A stretch of DNA of 64,000 bases from Onchidella celtica (taxonomy: Eukaryota > Mollusca > Gastropoda > Systellommatophora > Onchidiidae): the NCBI GenBank assembly GCA_963931925.1, contig OZ007576.1, positions 11,254,261 through 11,318,260 on the forward strand, in the 5' to 3' direction. Below the pieces are notes generated by a model. It was not told the DNA's origin. It searched no databases and saw only the letters and a list, made by a program, of their open reading frames with translations. This document shows positions 46,901-61,900 of the stretch, piece after piece. Within the stretch, counting starts at the first letter, position 1; every line of letters starts with the position of its first letter. Position numbers and translations under genes: made by a program.

Positions 46901-49900
46901 AGACAAAACTGGGAATTTTGGACAAACAAATGAAACAACATCATTCAAACATGACACAACTAGTCAACTACAGAGTTTGGATATGGAGTCGTTTCACAGA
47001 TCTTTGAAGAAACAGGCCAACAATTAATATGTAAACGTTTACAGACCAGATGTAATTAGCCATCCAAGGCTAACAAGAAAACAGCGAAAGATTGACAACA
47101 AGCCTGTTCAATTTCCCATACTTTTTTTTTCTGTTTAAAAAGGTTTTTGAAAAGGTCTAAGCTGATGTAGCAGTGGATCAAAGACAAAAAGCAGAAAGCA
47201 AGTAAATACATAAAATGACAGTTTGTCAAACAGTTTGTCCTGTGTCCATTTCAATCTGACAACTGCATTAATAGTAAGGAAACTGGACCTCAAGCCACCA
47301 TGCTTATTCCTTGTCTACTCCATTACAACTGCTATCTGTGCATATTTGCTTTGTGCACAGTTTCAATAGTGCAACCAGTATATGACATTTAACTCCTTAT
47401 CCACTGAGATCTTTGACTGACGTTTAAAAATGCATAACTGTCTTGAGTCCAGATTCATTCTGCTGAATCACATAACCAGCCAGAGCCAAGTACCGCGACA
47501 GACTTCTGGGCACAAACAACCCCAAAAATGAAATCAGCACAACTTAATATGTACTACAAAGAAGAGAAGCAAATTTGCCTTTCAAAGACATAATTTCCAG
47601 ACTTTTGAGGTCATGAGTTCAGCACTCATCATATAAAATCAACAAACTGGAGAAATGGAGCATTATCACCAAGGTGTAGCAGACTGATGGCCAGAGATGA
47701 CAAGCCAATTTCAGGAATACTTAAATTCTTGAAGGACAGAAGATGCTCTAAATGTGAAATGCCAGTTGTATAAATGATGCACCAAAGACGTTGCATAGAA
47801 TGGATGGACAAGCATCCTTAGTTCATGAACTAAATAACCACATTAAGAACGGATAAACAATAAACTAAATCACTGATTAAACTGACTCTGCATCAATGAA
47901 TGCAACCCTATTTGCATTTGCCAGTTTCTTAGCATCAATCAAATCTAACACATCTCTGAAAATGTATGCTTTTACAAATCCACATTCATCCTGTTGCTTA
48001 GAAACTGCTACATTTTTGACAGAAAAAGTTGGCAAGTCTTCAAGCAACTAATTATGCTTCTCATGCAGTTCCATAGCGCTGTTAAGTAAAAGCCCAAGAA
48101 CCTCATAAACACACTCACAGTTTAAAAACTGTGCTGTTAGTCCACCTTTCCTAAAAATTATGTCAAAATTCCTCACACTACCCAAGGCATCAATCACATG
48201 TAGTCACTTATCAGTTGTGATTACCCCCCCCCCCCCCCCCCCAATCATTACCAGCCTTTTTTTCTTTTCACCTCACCATTATGAGAAAAACAAAAATCAG
48301 GCAGAATAAACAATATCAATTAATGTCTGTGGATAAAACGATTAGTGTCACGAGTTAACTTTATCTTCTATGTCATGGATTAATTACTTAATCTGGACAA
48401 CCTGGCAAAGAGAAACCCAATGATTTACAAAGGAAAGAACTGAACAGGTAACTTTCTTGAGTGACACACAGGGCCACAGGTAGATAAATATCAAATCAGC
48501 TCATAAAAACACCAATGAAGCCTATGAAACAGTACAGTACATACTTTACTGTGAAATATTGATAAATTTGATCAACATCTTCCACAAACACAAACCTCAT
48601 GCCGCTATAAAACTAATATATCTGTTTAACCATCTTCCAGCAGCAACCACAAAAGAAATCTATCATCACCAACAACAGTACAATATTCTTCACTTTACAA
48701 CTTTTAACTCTCTGTCACCATCGACTTTTCAATAACAAATAATTATGCTTTGATTTAACAGATCTGTGACGAGCTGCTTTTGAAGTATGTTAAAGGCAGT
48801 TTTAAAATCTTTTGAAAAAATAAGGAAATTAAAAAGGTTTTAACGGAGCTAAAGCGCTAAAATCAAATCTGAAGCTAGCAAGCATTGCTTATCTTACCGC
48901 TGGCGAATGGTAGACATGCCTTTTAGTTTCCTGACAGCGGCAGGTAATGTAAGTATGATCATTACACAGACAGAAAACTTAACAATCTTTCACTGATTTC
49001 TCCCTCTACTTACCTTTCAAGTGTAAGATAAAATATTTAAAAAATATAACATTCTGTATCATTTCTTTTCAGTACCACCAATCTGCATCTGTATAACATT
49101 TCTTAAACTGTGGGCGTGTCTTGCAAGAAATTTAAATGCCCCAAAAGCCATGCCTTTCAAATTTGATTGCATCAAATGACCTGTGCTAAACTTGGTAGCA
49201 GGATCCACTGCTTCATGCACAAACACTAGCAAGTGCTAGCATCATATTCTAATACTGCTACACAAAAGCTGGCAGCAATCCAAAATTTTACAATCCTCAG
49301 CAGAAAAAGAAGTTCCCATGTAAAGGCCACAGTTTGTATCACTTTGCTAATGCTAGCTGGGCTAATGTTCTCTTAACCAATGCTGTTAATATTATGTATA
49401 TATGTGTTAAACTAAAAAAAAAAAAAGGCAATGCTGGTAAACACTATGCCCTGCAATTAAATGATATATATATACATTTTTGTAAGTTACTTATTGAGGA
49501 TGAGGAGGTTAGAAAAGGATTGAGGATGACAATTTGTGTGCACACTGGTGGTTTACAAAATCACAAAACAAGGGGCCAAAGGTCAGGCATGATTACAGTG
49601 CTTGTTATTGAAGGAGATAATGTTAAACGGGTCACTGGGACTAGTTGTCTGAATTAGCTGCTTTTGTCGCATGAAAACATGCCAGATTTAAAAAAATTTT
49701 TTTGCCATTGTCTGCCAATGTTAAATTTGTAGGGTGTTTTTTTTTCTTCTTTTCACATGTCAAGTCATATACTGATGTACTTGTTAAAATGCTGCACTAC
49801 TTCCAAGTCGACTGTTGGAAATTTTTCAAATGCACGTAGGTTTTGCCACTTTCCCTGTCATAAAAATTTGAATTAGTGTTTCTCAATACTAAGTAAGTTC

Positions 49901-52900
49901 TACATGAAAAGCACCTGAAATTAAAATAATCTATATTCCTAAAAACTGTGGACAGTTGTATATCTTATATACATTCCACCCACCCCAACCCCCTAAAAAA
50001 AACCACATCACACACTAAACCATACACATGAGAAAGAAAGCGGATTTAAACTGATAAGACAGTCCAATGACAAAGATATCTGTTCACTCTGTACAGAGAC
50101 ATGATCTGAAGAAAATGACTAACACACTCCAACTACCCGATTCACCTGAGGCCTGACTAAAGAAACTCCCTAATTTTTAATCCTGAATGTCTGAAATGAC
50201 TATTTACAAGTCAATCACGCCACCAAAATTCAAGTATGTATCTGAATTTGCCAGAAATGAGTGAATCTAAACTAGTAGGCTAACTGCTTTGCAAGCTCTA
50301 CTTTTTCTATTTCAGAGAGGGGAGTAATAATTCATTGTATTTGTTCAAAAACTATTTCTCCATTATGATTATCCCTAAATAATTGACATTTTGAGCTGCC
50401 TGCAAATTGTGCTGAAAGTTGATCTAACTGCAAATAAAGTACCATTAAACTGATCAGGCTTTTATGCAGCACTGCTTCAAATGTGACCATGTGTTATCTC
50501 CCCCCTGTTATCTGACAAGAGTGCCACTCCTGATTAATGAAATTCAATTAATCTATTCACTTCACTTCTCCCCACGACTGAGCAGCCCATTTTACAACCC
50601 ATCCACATGTTGCAAACTACAGTTGAGCGACTCTGTGCCCAACCTTTCAACTGCGCTGTTGAAAGCCCGAGTTTGCAATATAATTATATTCCTGTCTTCC
50701 ATTCTCAATAACCTACACATCTTCATTACTACTTGTCTAATTATAGGTTTACTAGGTGATTTTACTTTGAATTTTCAAACTTATCCCAAAATTGTGCATC
50801 TACAGGAAATCGTTACAACGGCACAGACTCTGTAAGTTGGGTCTTTCATAATATTTACATTTCAAAGAGAACACGATGCAAACTCCATGATGTGGCAGAC
50901 TTTACTTTTCCAGAAAAAATGTGATGCATTTATTGCCCCAGAACTTGCTGCAACACATTTAGGTTTATTTTCGGACTACTTCAAAGAAAATTACATGAAA
51001 GAGGAAAAAAATTAATTAACACAAATTTATTATTTGACTAAACCATCTCATGACCCCATTCGCATACATTAAATTTGATGTCATTGAGTGAAAAATATGT
51101 ACATGATATGCTGATTCATGAACACAGATGGTAAAAAGCGCAGATCAGAACTGGGAAATCTTCACAGGGCGGAATGTAGGCCAAAACCACTTGGCCACCT
51201 GAAGCTAGCTGTAAACTTGCATATTTCATGTTTTTATGAATATGTGATGATATACAAACATACACAGGCTGGGGCAGACCAAAATCTCGATAAGGCTGCG
51301 ATGAGTCCCATGGTGGAAAATTCCCATCTATGTACAACGGCACCTCTAAAGCTGTAAAAGCTTCCCTTGCAGAGGTTTTCAAGATGCCATTATTTACACA
51401 CACACATACACATATACACAAACAGTAACTTCATGGATTCTGCATTGTTTGAATTTTGAACACTAATTAAATTTTTCAATCCTTTCTATACAGCAAAACA
51501 ATTAATTTCTGTTACACTGCGACAGGCCTTCATTTAATACTACTTGAGCTTGTTTTCTAATTCAGACTTTTCGTTTTCACCTTAAACCTGCTGAATTCAA
51601 TATGCGCAGCTGTCACTACGTTATGAATCACTCTAGGGTGGGCCCTGACATTTTGTCTCATTTGTCACTCTGAAACACCACATGGACAGTGCAAGCCACT
51701 TATCGATTTATGCCCTTTGAAAATTATTTAATATTTTTTCCTTCTTCCAAATATCATTTCCCGATACTTGAGAAGAAATATGTCTGATCATCCTAAAATG
51801 TGGCTGAATGCAAAGCTTCTATGAATATTTTAATGCTTATTTTGTTGGTAATTCATGCAACATCACTTTTGTAGTGAATGCTTGTAAGTCAACCATTTGA
51901 TTGATATACATAATCAGAAATTATCTCTGACACTTTCACTGTAGATGCTAAAGTCATGTCAAAATTATTCTTTCTAACAACAATAAATTTGGTGATCCCA
52001 TATGAACTTGAGACTTAATCCAAAAATGTTGTTTCTGGTTTCTGAGACAGTAAGAATGCCAGAGACTTATGACATCTTCATCAGACAACCCGTTGGTCCT
52101 AGGCAGAATGATTTTTTTGTTGTTGTTCCAAAGACCAGTTCTTCTTACTTAGAAAATGAAGTAATTACAACATTTAAGACCAAAGAGTCTCAAATATAAG
52201 CCTTTTAGGCTGGTGGGGTGAAGTCTCCTTCTTTAGGCTGAGAATCATCATTCTCTTTACCTCTGTCTGAGCCAAATTTAAGGTTCTTTTTGTTTTTTTT
52301 TTAAAACTGCTATTGCCATTCTTCATGGTGGAAGGATGCCTAGTTTTACTTACTGCAATTGATTCAAACAATGGAACAACTTTATTTTACTTCTAAAGAG
52401 GTCAAGTTATAATTACCAAGTTCTTCTGCAGTAAGTATGAGGTAGCCCCAATATGTAATGTATGAATGTCCAATACAAATGCTATGCCTACACTAGTAAG
52501 TGCTTGGAGTGATAAGGGGGATTCTTCCAGAGAAATGAAGAAAAAGAAGGCAGAGATTTTTAAGTTACAATTAACACATAAATAAAACTTACAATTTTCT
52601 TATTCCAGACTCTCGTTTTCCTCCGGTTTTCTCATCAGGTTCTCTGTTGATTGGTCCGTACACAAGTACTTCCTCACCCATATAAGATGATTTTCTGAGA
52701 ATAGGAATGACGAACAATTGCTGGTTACTATGGTAAATATTTATACACTAACTACAGGTAAATATAATCACTGACAAGATTAGCGATATGCATGCAAACT
52801 TTACTGTTTGCAGTGTTTTCTATTTCCTCTGAACATCCACAACCATTAGAGTAATGTGTTTGTGCGAAAAATCACTCTTAATTAATTTGATCTTGATGAA

Positions 52901-55900
52901 TGTGACAGCTTCCCTGGCAGTGCATAATGCTGTAACAGTGAGCTCCAATAAACAAATGTGTTAACAAGTGCTTCATTCTGTTAGTGGCTTAGTAACCCAG
53001 CTACCCAACTAGCTGCTAATGGCATGATGACCAAACTTCCACAAATCAGGATTATGGTGAAAAATGGCTTAAGCAATGATTTACATTTTTGTTTTAAATC
53101 GCAAAAAAAAAAAACAAGTAATCACATTCTCAAACAGTAGCAATAAAAAAAATAGAAACTATCTTTATAATCATGTTTTGGGTTTAAAGCAACCATTTAT
53201 GCTCTGTACAAAACAATACATTTTCAATACTGCTCAATATCACTGAAACGGAACTGGGAAGTAACAGATTCCAGTCTATGTGCATGGGTCAGGTTTTTTT
53301 GTATTAAAGTGCTTGAAATAGTGCTTGCTCTCAAAATGGAGATTAAGACATGCAGAATCATACATTAACCACTGATTAAATAGATATGATCTAGTAACAA
53401 ATCTGATATGTTGTAATAAATAAAGATAGCAGTCGAAACTCAAAGATTCAAACCATTATTCATTTGAGAAGGACTGGCATTCACAATGCACAAAGACACA
53501 GAGCTCTGCATCAACGCAAATTTCCTGAGTTCACTAATCTTCACAAACAAATGTTTGTATGATCTTTTAGTTAGTTTGCCCTGAACGGAACAGTTTACAG
53601 GTGGATATATACACTTTGATGCAAATGACATTTCTTGAAGCAAACAGATACAGTATAAAAAACATAAAACACATGCTTGAATAAAGCAACCAAATGTTTA
53701 CATAAACACAGCAAAACACCTCCCAGGAGAACAGATACTATTAACTACCTAGGATTTATTAATTTACTGGAATCTTCCTTCATAACAGGAGATCAACTGC
53801 AGTACTCTTTTTCTAATAAACAATCACAAAAAAAAAAAGGCAGTATTCTTTGTGACTGACTAAATCTTCACCGCGCGTGAATGGAGCAAAGGATGAGAAA
53901 ACTAATCCGTGGGGTCATTTCTATCTCCCACTGTGATTCAATCAGCAGCCAATACTACTTTATTTCATATCTGAACTCCCAAAACAAACAAAAGCCAAAA
54001 AACCTCCCATTCTAAAGGGAAGATATAAAAAATGTTAAGAAAACATTAAAATTTAATGGATTAAAATGCCACAGTCCCTGAATCACTAAATTAGCAAAGC
54101 TACAACTCTAAATTCAATGGAAAGAACAGTAAAACAGACTTGGGGCAGAACTAATACTAAATCTAGGAGGGCAAGGAAGTAACTTAGAAAACTTACTCAT
54201 CTTCTGCATCTTTTTCATCTGACTTTCCATCATCCCTGAAAGTTGCAGAAGGTGGGAGTGTTTTACAGAGGAGAAGAAAAAATCAAATATATAAACAAAA
54301 ACACACACACAAATGCTACATGCAAATGAAAAAAACAAACAAATAACAACTGAAGGCAATGGCAAGCTGTGTGTTTTTTCAGTTTACAATTTGCAAACAT
54401 ATTTTTTTGAGGTTTGAGCTTATGAATTATACATAAATTACTAATAAATCTCTCTGCATTCTCACAATGAAAGCCAACCTAAATTTGCTAGCAGAGACAC
54501 ATCAGGCTGCTTGTCACTGTTGTCTTGTGACATACATCATTTCATTTCTTAAGCTGTAATTTCCCTGCATTTATAGTATTATATGTTTAAATACATCTCT
54601 CTCTCACAAAATAGCGTCTTTCATGTTACTGATTTCAGAGATTTTATTTTGTACGTGATGGGCCATTTTCATTTTGCAGTACCCTGGACCTTGTCAGCTT
54701 CAGAAAGGATTATTCAGCTTTCAGCTGCAAAGGTGGTAAATGACAAATTCATGCAGACTTCTGACTTTATGGGACCATTATACAATGTTACATGAATGTT
54801 GGGGTGGTCAAAATGCAAAGGAAATTTCTGTTGTTAGGGACATGCGATTTCATCCTCACTTGAAAGATAGCAGAATGACAACTATGCTTTATTGACCAAG
54901 AAAACTGCTGTATTACATTTAAACGAGAGCCCTCGAACTAATCTACCTAATAGGGAGAGAAAATGATTGTCACTTGCACCTGAATTTTCCTTGTGGTCGC
55001 TTGTTTTCTTTTCTTTATGAGTTTATATATCTGATGAAAGTCCCAGAGACTGAAAACTTCCATTTCTTCTGCATTCACCTTCATGTAAAACTAGTTTCCA
55101 CATATTCCTTCGCTCACATTGGCTCCTCAAGTTTAATCCTCTCCCACCCCTCCCGCCCCATAATATAATGCATTCACTTTGATTTTGAGAGGCACCAACT
55201 ATGACTAGTGTAAAGGTAATGCTCTAGCATTTTCATGGCTTCATTTGTGAGCAACATACAAGACTATGACAAGCTTTGTTATTTGTACCCCAGAATACAA
55301 AAGTAACTGCACCCAATAAAGTCTTTTAAGATATCACGGTTGGAGCAAATCTCGTGTAAACTGTACAGTGCAAATGTCACGCCCCTGTAAATTGTTAGGC
55401 ATAAAATGGTCACCAATTCGCTGATGTATCGAAGTGAGTAGTTCATCCCAAGCCTCACAAAGCAGTTCCACAAAGTGGAAAACTTCTAAAACCACCAATA
55501 ACATGATGCTAAATTTGTTAATTGCTAGCTGAGGTTAATGAGATGTAAAGATTGGCAGTATTAATTTTCCCAAATTCATATTTCAAATGACTGCAACCAT
55601 AAGCCTTCCAAAGATAATGAAGATAATATGCAACAAGGAGGTTATTATCAAGATATCAAGAATGCAGTGAATAATAGTAATATGTAAGACGACAAGTAAC
55701 AATACATTTTCAGTAAAAAACAACATTCAAATGAAAAGTAACAATAATAGCAATAAAAAAAAAACCCTGCTGTGGGACTGTAAATAAAGTAACTTCAATA
55801 TGATATATCTATGTATACGTAATGAATGCAACATTGATAAGATAACTGGAGTGAACACAAGATTATATTATGTAAATGTCCAACTATGAAAGCTTATTAA

Positions 55901-58900
55901 AAATATGAAACTATTAGTCATCTCATTCCACAAGAAAATGCACTATTTGTAACAAAATGTGAAAAAGAGTTTTCCTTCATCTCTGAAGATTTTAGCTAAC
56001 TCGTGCATAGCTTTTATATGATAAACACCCATTCTACTTTATTCTAAATTTTCCTCTTGGCACAAACACAGTGACTGTGCTTTGAATGTCATGAACAACT
56101 CTATCTATAGTGTTAAGATCTGATAGGTTAATACTGAAATTTTGTTCATAAGTTTTTGCAGCCCTATCCAACTTGTTCAAACTGGAGGGACAAATCATAT
56201 CAAAACCAAAGGCTGATGAAGTAAGTTCAGCCAAGCTTACACAAGAGATATAAACAAGACTTCTGATGGTGTGTAGGCTTCATGGTACCAGCCAAATTAT
56301 CTTGGTCAAACTGTCCATTGAGGTTAACATGCAGTTGCAAAACTCTCTGAGACCATACAAACTTTACACCACTACAGGAAGTATAATCTTGTTGTTGAAG
56401 TATTTATAAACCCGATGTAGGAAATGTTTACCGAGTAATGCCCAACAAAATCCCAAAGGTTGGTTGCAAAGATGGCTTCCTCATGTGGACACAGAAGGCA
56501 ACCAGAAAGCTCATACTGATATTACAAAGGAACAAAAATACAAAAGTCCATTCCAGTACATTAATCCAACTTAAATCAGAAATTGAAACAGTGTTGGAAA
56601 CTGCATCACATTCAAGGAATCCAACATGGTTGGAATTCTGAGTCATATTATGTTTATTTACAATCTCTGAGAGGACCCTACAAGTTTGATATTAATGGCT
56701 GCCTGATAAATTACCATACATATTGTTAAGTAGAGATCTCACGCCTCATATGATGGTTGCAACAATAAAGGGCAAATATAGGAACTAAAAGACGGGCTTG
56801 CACAACAGGCGTTGCATACTGTAAAATGTCCCATGTGAAGATCACAAGGAATCAGTAAATGACAAGGATGTAAGCTCATATCACAGAAAGTAGAACATTT
56901 TCAAGCAAGACAAGATAAAAACTAGAACAATGCTTTGCATCTGTTTTGAAAAAAAAAGGGGGGCGGGGCGCAGTGTTGAGTTCATACTATGAATATGATG
57001 ATGGAGAATTTATTTACACAAACATATCCATTCAGCTCCCATAATTGGCAGTGCACATAAAAACATAAACCGCTGTAATCATGCCTTAGACAACATTTTA
57101 TAAAAGCTATATTTTTCATTACGAACAGCATTAGATAATTTGGCTGATTTTATAAAGCCTTCACGCCAAACTGTAGGAGCTGCATCATGATTTACCTCTA
57201 CAAGCTTCTCCTTTGGGATGATTAATCCAAAAAAGCCCTGCTCTACCATGGGAATAGACTTAAAATTTTCCAGATTGGCACAGCATTCAATGCTCTCACC
57301 AATATTTTCCACTTTTCTTGTTTCTTATTCTTTCCTACTTTCTTCACTAATACTTACTTTGGTTTGTAGTGAGCTAGCTCATCTTCCACCTCTATGAGAC
57401 GCGTTTTCAGTTCATTTCTTTCTAGAAGAACCTGTCAAAATAAAACTCAATGTTACAATATGGTATTTTCAATGGAATTTTCAGACAGCAATCTGAGGCT
57501 TGATTTTGTTCTTGATCTGAGATCATGCGAGGTAAATGTTACTATCATACAAATTATATAATGTCTGCTGAAAGCCAAGTACATCTATAGTGAAAAAATA
57601 TGTCAAATGTTGCAGTTTGGAAAAGTATCAAATTTGTATCCAAATTCACAAATCAATAAGATTTAAACAAAAAGAAGTCAATGGTAATCATATCCAAGAC
57701 ATCCATCATAATTCTTCAGATTATGCAAAACAAACAAACATGCATGAAAGCAGCACACAGACACACACAAGAACAAATATGCACCATGTGAGTATTATAA
57801 ACTCCAGAATTATGTAACCTTGCACAGATGTGTGCGTGTTCAATGCCTGAATATAAATGGCTACCTGAATCTGTCTACTGATTATGACCATTTACTGGGC
57901 AAATTCTCTCACTACTTATGTAAAACATTCAGTCTCTTTCATTTATCAAACAAAAACAGTTCTCCCACTAGCATCTCATTTAGATTCTATCATGCTGCCC
58001 AGTTCAAAGAATGGCCACATACAAGAAGCAACTCCCAAAGGAAGACTGAAGACAGCAAAAGTTAAGGGGAGGAGCGGCAGTAAAATATCGAACATTTGGG
58101 TCCAATAGTCGAAATCGGGTTTTTAGCATTATTCTATAGTTAAACCATTTTACTTTCAAAATATGTAATTGAAATGTCCAGGAAATGTCTCTAAGATGTA
58201 TTTTGGAAGTTTTTTAGACACCACCCCCATGCAAAAATGTCCGAATTTCATAGTTCGAAGCAAAAAATGCCCTTAGTTACGCTGCCGATAAAACACGAAC
58301 GAACAGTGCCATCGCTCTATATTTGGTATCGATACACTGCTTTATAACCCCATATTCAGCCAATCTTCATTCGGGGCAAAAAGTTATAATGGCACGTGTT
58401 CACAAGGGGAATTCCAACCGCTATGTGACAAAGAATTTTACGGATTTGTTACTATATTTAGCTTGTAAGCGGAACTCTTCTGTATCTACGGTAATCACAG
58501 ATTAAATTGCATGCGCTGATTGGTTCGCTTCGGAAAACTTCCGGTTGATATCTTAGCAATCCGTGTACTTCCGCTGTAAACAACGCCAAGTGAGAAGCAC
58601 CGAGTGAGAACTTGAGTCTACCGTATTCAGTTTGATGCAGCGTGGTTTTCCTGCGGATTCTGTTTGTGCGACTTCATTTATAATTTATAGATCTACTCAT
58701 TAGTGATTGACTCTTACTCTTTGTTGTGAAAAAGAATCATGGCAAGATATAATAAAAGGCGTGCCCAGTTGGAGCAAGCAAGGAAAAAGCGTAAAGTAGA
58801 AGGTGGGTCCGGTCAGACTGAGACTGACAGTTCCAACACTGAATCTGCGTGTCCCATGCCCAGTGTATCCACGTGTATTTCAGATGTGCTAGGTGTGCCA

Positions 58901-61900
58901 AAAGCAAGCACACGTTCGTCGAAAAAACTAATTGAAATACCCAGTGCAAAAGGTGATGCTGTGGCAGCAGAGATTCCTGCAGCCCAAACAGCAAGGACTA
59001 TTGTGGATTTAGCAGAATTGAGGAAACTCATTTCGCCACTGGTGTGTCCCCACTGCTTCAAATCTGCACTAAAACTATCAGACAGTGAAGATAAACGTGC
59101 TGGACTTGCTGTCAAGTTGCAGATAACTTGCTCTGCCTGCAATTCAGATGTGAGCTCAGGCTATACATCGTCTCGCTCGACTGGGAGTAAGTCTTTCACC
59201 GTGAAGGACTCTGTAGTGAGGTCATCTATGCTTTGCGGACTAGGACCATATGCTCTAAATAAATTTTGCGAGCACTTAAATCTGCCCGGCATTCATCAAA
59301 AAACCTTCGCCAAGAAGAGTAAAATAGTGCATACAAAGGCAGAGGCGTTTCGGCAATCAACTGAGGCGAAGACATTAAAACTTATTCGCAAAGCGTGTGC
59401 TGACCCCACTAAAGTATGAGTTATTAGCTGAGCATCTGAAGCCGGTGTATAAACGACTGTCAGATCCCAAGCTCCTCCAACGTTGTCTGCTGGGTGCTAC
59501 GCAAAATGCAAATGAGTCCTTGCACTCGCAGATTTGGAGTAACTGCCCGAAACACAAATTTTCATCACTGGGAAAAGTTCAGTTTTCTGTATTAAATACT
59601 GTGGCCCAGTTTAACTTTGGTTATGCAGCTGTATCTGACTTCAACAAGCATCTCATTGTAAACCAAAGCCATCACAGTGTTCGTCTAGGAATTTACCGAC
59701 AAAAAAAGCGTCTCCAAAATTCAGCTGTGAAGCAAAATAAGGCAGTGCAGCACCGACTAAAACTGAGGAAACAAGCAAAGGCTCGCAGGGAGTTAGAGTT
59801 AAGGCAACAAGAAGGAGTATCTTATGGTGCAGGACAGTTTTAAATCAAGTAGGTGGACTAATATTGGTGTCGTAATCGCTCAAATTCCTCCTCTTTTTCT
59901 TAGTTTCTTGTTTCTAACACATTTACAACTTCAATTTTTAATTTCTCCATAACTACTGGTCAGATTGCCCTCAAATTTTGTACATGTGTCATTGAATGTA
60001 TATTCTTTGATATTACAATGCCCAATTTGGGTTATGTGTGATATTTTTTCAGAGAGAGCAGTTTAAAAACTTTAGAAGCCTTTTTCTCTGTTTTTTGTTT
60101 TCAGCGCATGTTAAAAACTTCAGCTCTTAATTTCTCCATAACTACTGATCAGATTGCCCTCAGATTTTGCACATGTATCATCAAATAAATATACTTTGAT
60201 GATACAATGGCCAATTTTGGTTTTATGTGATATTTTTTCAGCCAGAGCAATTGGAAAACTGTATTTTTATTTTTTTACGTGAAAAAATATGACCTACTAC
60301 TTTAAGGTTGGAATATGACTAATTGGATATATTTATTGGAAATATGGCGTTGTAACTCTCTTTGCATACCAATTCTTGACTTGTATGCAAAATTTGAGCT
60401 GATTTCAACAGTTGGTTTTCACAGAATTCTTAATTAAAAAATGTAATTAAAATTCAATATGGCCGCCATTACCATGGCAACCGTAAAGTTAAAAAAAATT
60501 TTGAATGTATTTTGCAAATCACATTTTCATTCTGATTCACTACCCCAAATTTTATGAAAATTGATTCACAATTAAGGAAAATAAGATTTTCGGGCCTTCC
60601 TCCCCTTAAGTCCTTATTGCACCTGAATTCTCACATCAATGCAAGAGGCAAAGCAGTGATGTTGGAATTCTGCTCAGGTCACATAATATATATTTTTATG
60701 CACTTTAACTGCTTAGAATCGTAATAATGCACAGTCAAAAAATTAGTAATTTTATGTCACTTAAAGTACTATGTTCAATTAGTGTGCTGACAAAGAGATT
60801 ATGATAATCCACTGCAAACTGGTCTCCACCAACCTGTCTTAACTCATCCAGTGTAAATCTTGGCCTGTTGGGATCTTTCAAGTCAATCACAAGTTTGCCC
60901 TCCAGGTCAAAACTAGAAACTGGGCTGCCTGGACTGGCCACCTGGCTGCCACCGTCTCCTTCTGTGCCCACTGATTTAGCCTCTGCCAGCTGCTTTTGCA
61001 TTGGCTCATCATCACCATCACCGTCACCATCATTATCCTGAAATAATACACAGAAAGTTCCTTAAAGACAGATCAGATCTGATCGGATGATAACAAACTT
61101 CAAAACTGAAGTCACAACTGCATGAGCCAGGATTAAAGTTGTGTCAAAGTCATGGGAAATTAAACCATGAAAGGGGATGTGCTGTGGTGAAAACTAGAAT
61201 CTACATCCCACCTTTTCTAATGCATTTTATGCCCTGATATTTGTAACTAAGGTGGGAGAAACAGCCTGAGGGTCCAGTTTGGCTGTAACTCTATGTGTTG
61301 CAATGGTAACGGCTATTATTGCCCACCATTTTGGATCTTATACAAACTTTTAAACACACATATCTGTACTTTCCTACTCTTCAAATATCCCGAAATTGCC
61401 CACATACATTCTTTATTTTAAAAATGTGGCCATGACACTTTGTCCATATACTGAAAATGTAATTTTATATAAATTTTTAAAAATGTATTTATAAGTCATA
61501 TACGTATTTCTGGCTATAAAAAAAAATCAATAAAAAAAGGCAATGAACATTTTTTATAAAACTCTTCATAAAATTGCCAAAACTAAGCAAACAAGAAGCC
61601 CAGCAAGTTGCATCAAGATCCGAATAGAACTTCTTGAAAAAAGTATTTTTTTTGTGCCTTCTTTTGAACAATGGAGAAATCAGCCATTTTTGTAAGTCCA
61701 TGGCATTATCGGCCTTGATATATCGTGTACAAAACTGCGGTTTTTAACAATTTACAATTATATCTTTCAATTGAAATTTCCAGACATAAAACATAAACTG
61801 GTAAATGACTTAGAAATACCAAAACAACAAAATCAGTATTTTTTGGGGCTGAAACCGTGATTTCACTGCCACACATCCCCATAATTCTTCTAGTCATTGC

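Larger units (their letters stand above)
42083..52592 (-). other. 10.5-kb RILPL intron (g to h1)
   Basis: AT-rich intron. It contains the TTAA MITE at 44284-44577, a G-rich tract at about 43411-43440 and a C-run at about 48226-48242. No other exon could be supported on either strand. Confidence 0.55.
58062..60609 (+). mobile_element. Kolobok-like DNA transposon with TTAA duplication, core-deleted
   Basis: TTAA at 58062-58065 and 60606-60609 flanks a 2540-bp element whose ends begin GGGGAGGA on both strands; the inverted match continues imperfectly for about 20 bp. TTAA duplication with purine-rich ends fits the Kolobok superfamily. It lies antisense in the RILPL intron between exons d and e. 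Inside are two overlapping frames covering the N- and C-terminal parts of a transposase, followed by a non-coding 3' region with a diverged 134-bp direct repeat. Confidence 0.82.

Noticed and set aside
47389-48358. TTAACTC pair that might bound another TTAA element
   Set aside because: Only the first seven bases match in inverted orientation; sequence inside diverges at once, so it is not a credible terminal repeat.
58813-59142. 109-codon minus-strand frame over the transposase
   Set aside because: It is antisense to the recognised Cys-pair transposase region and has no independent motif.
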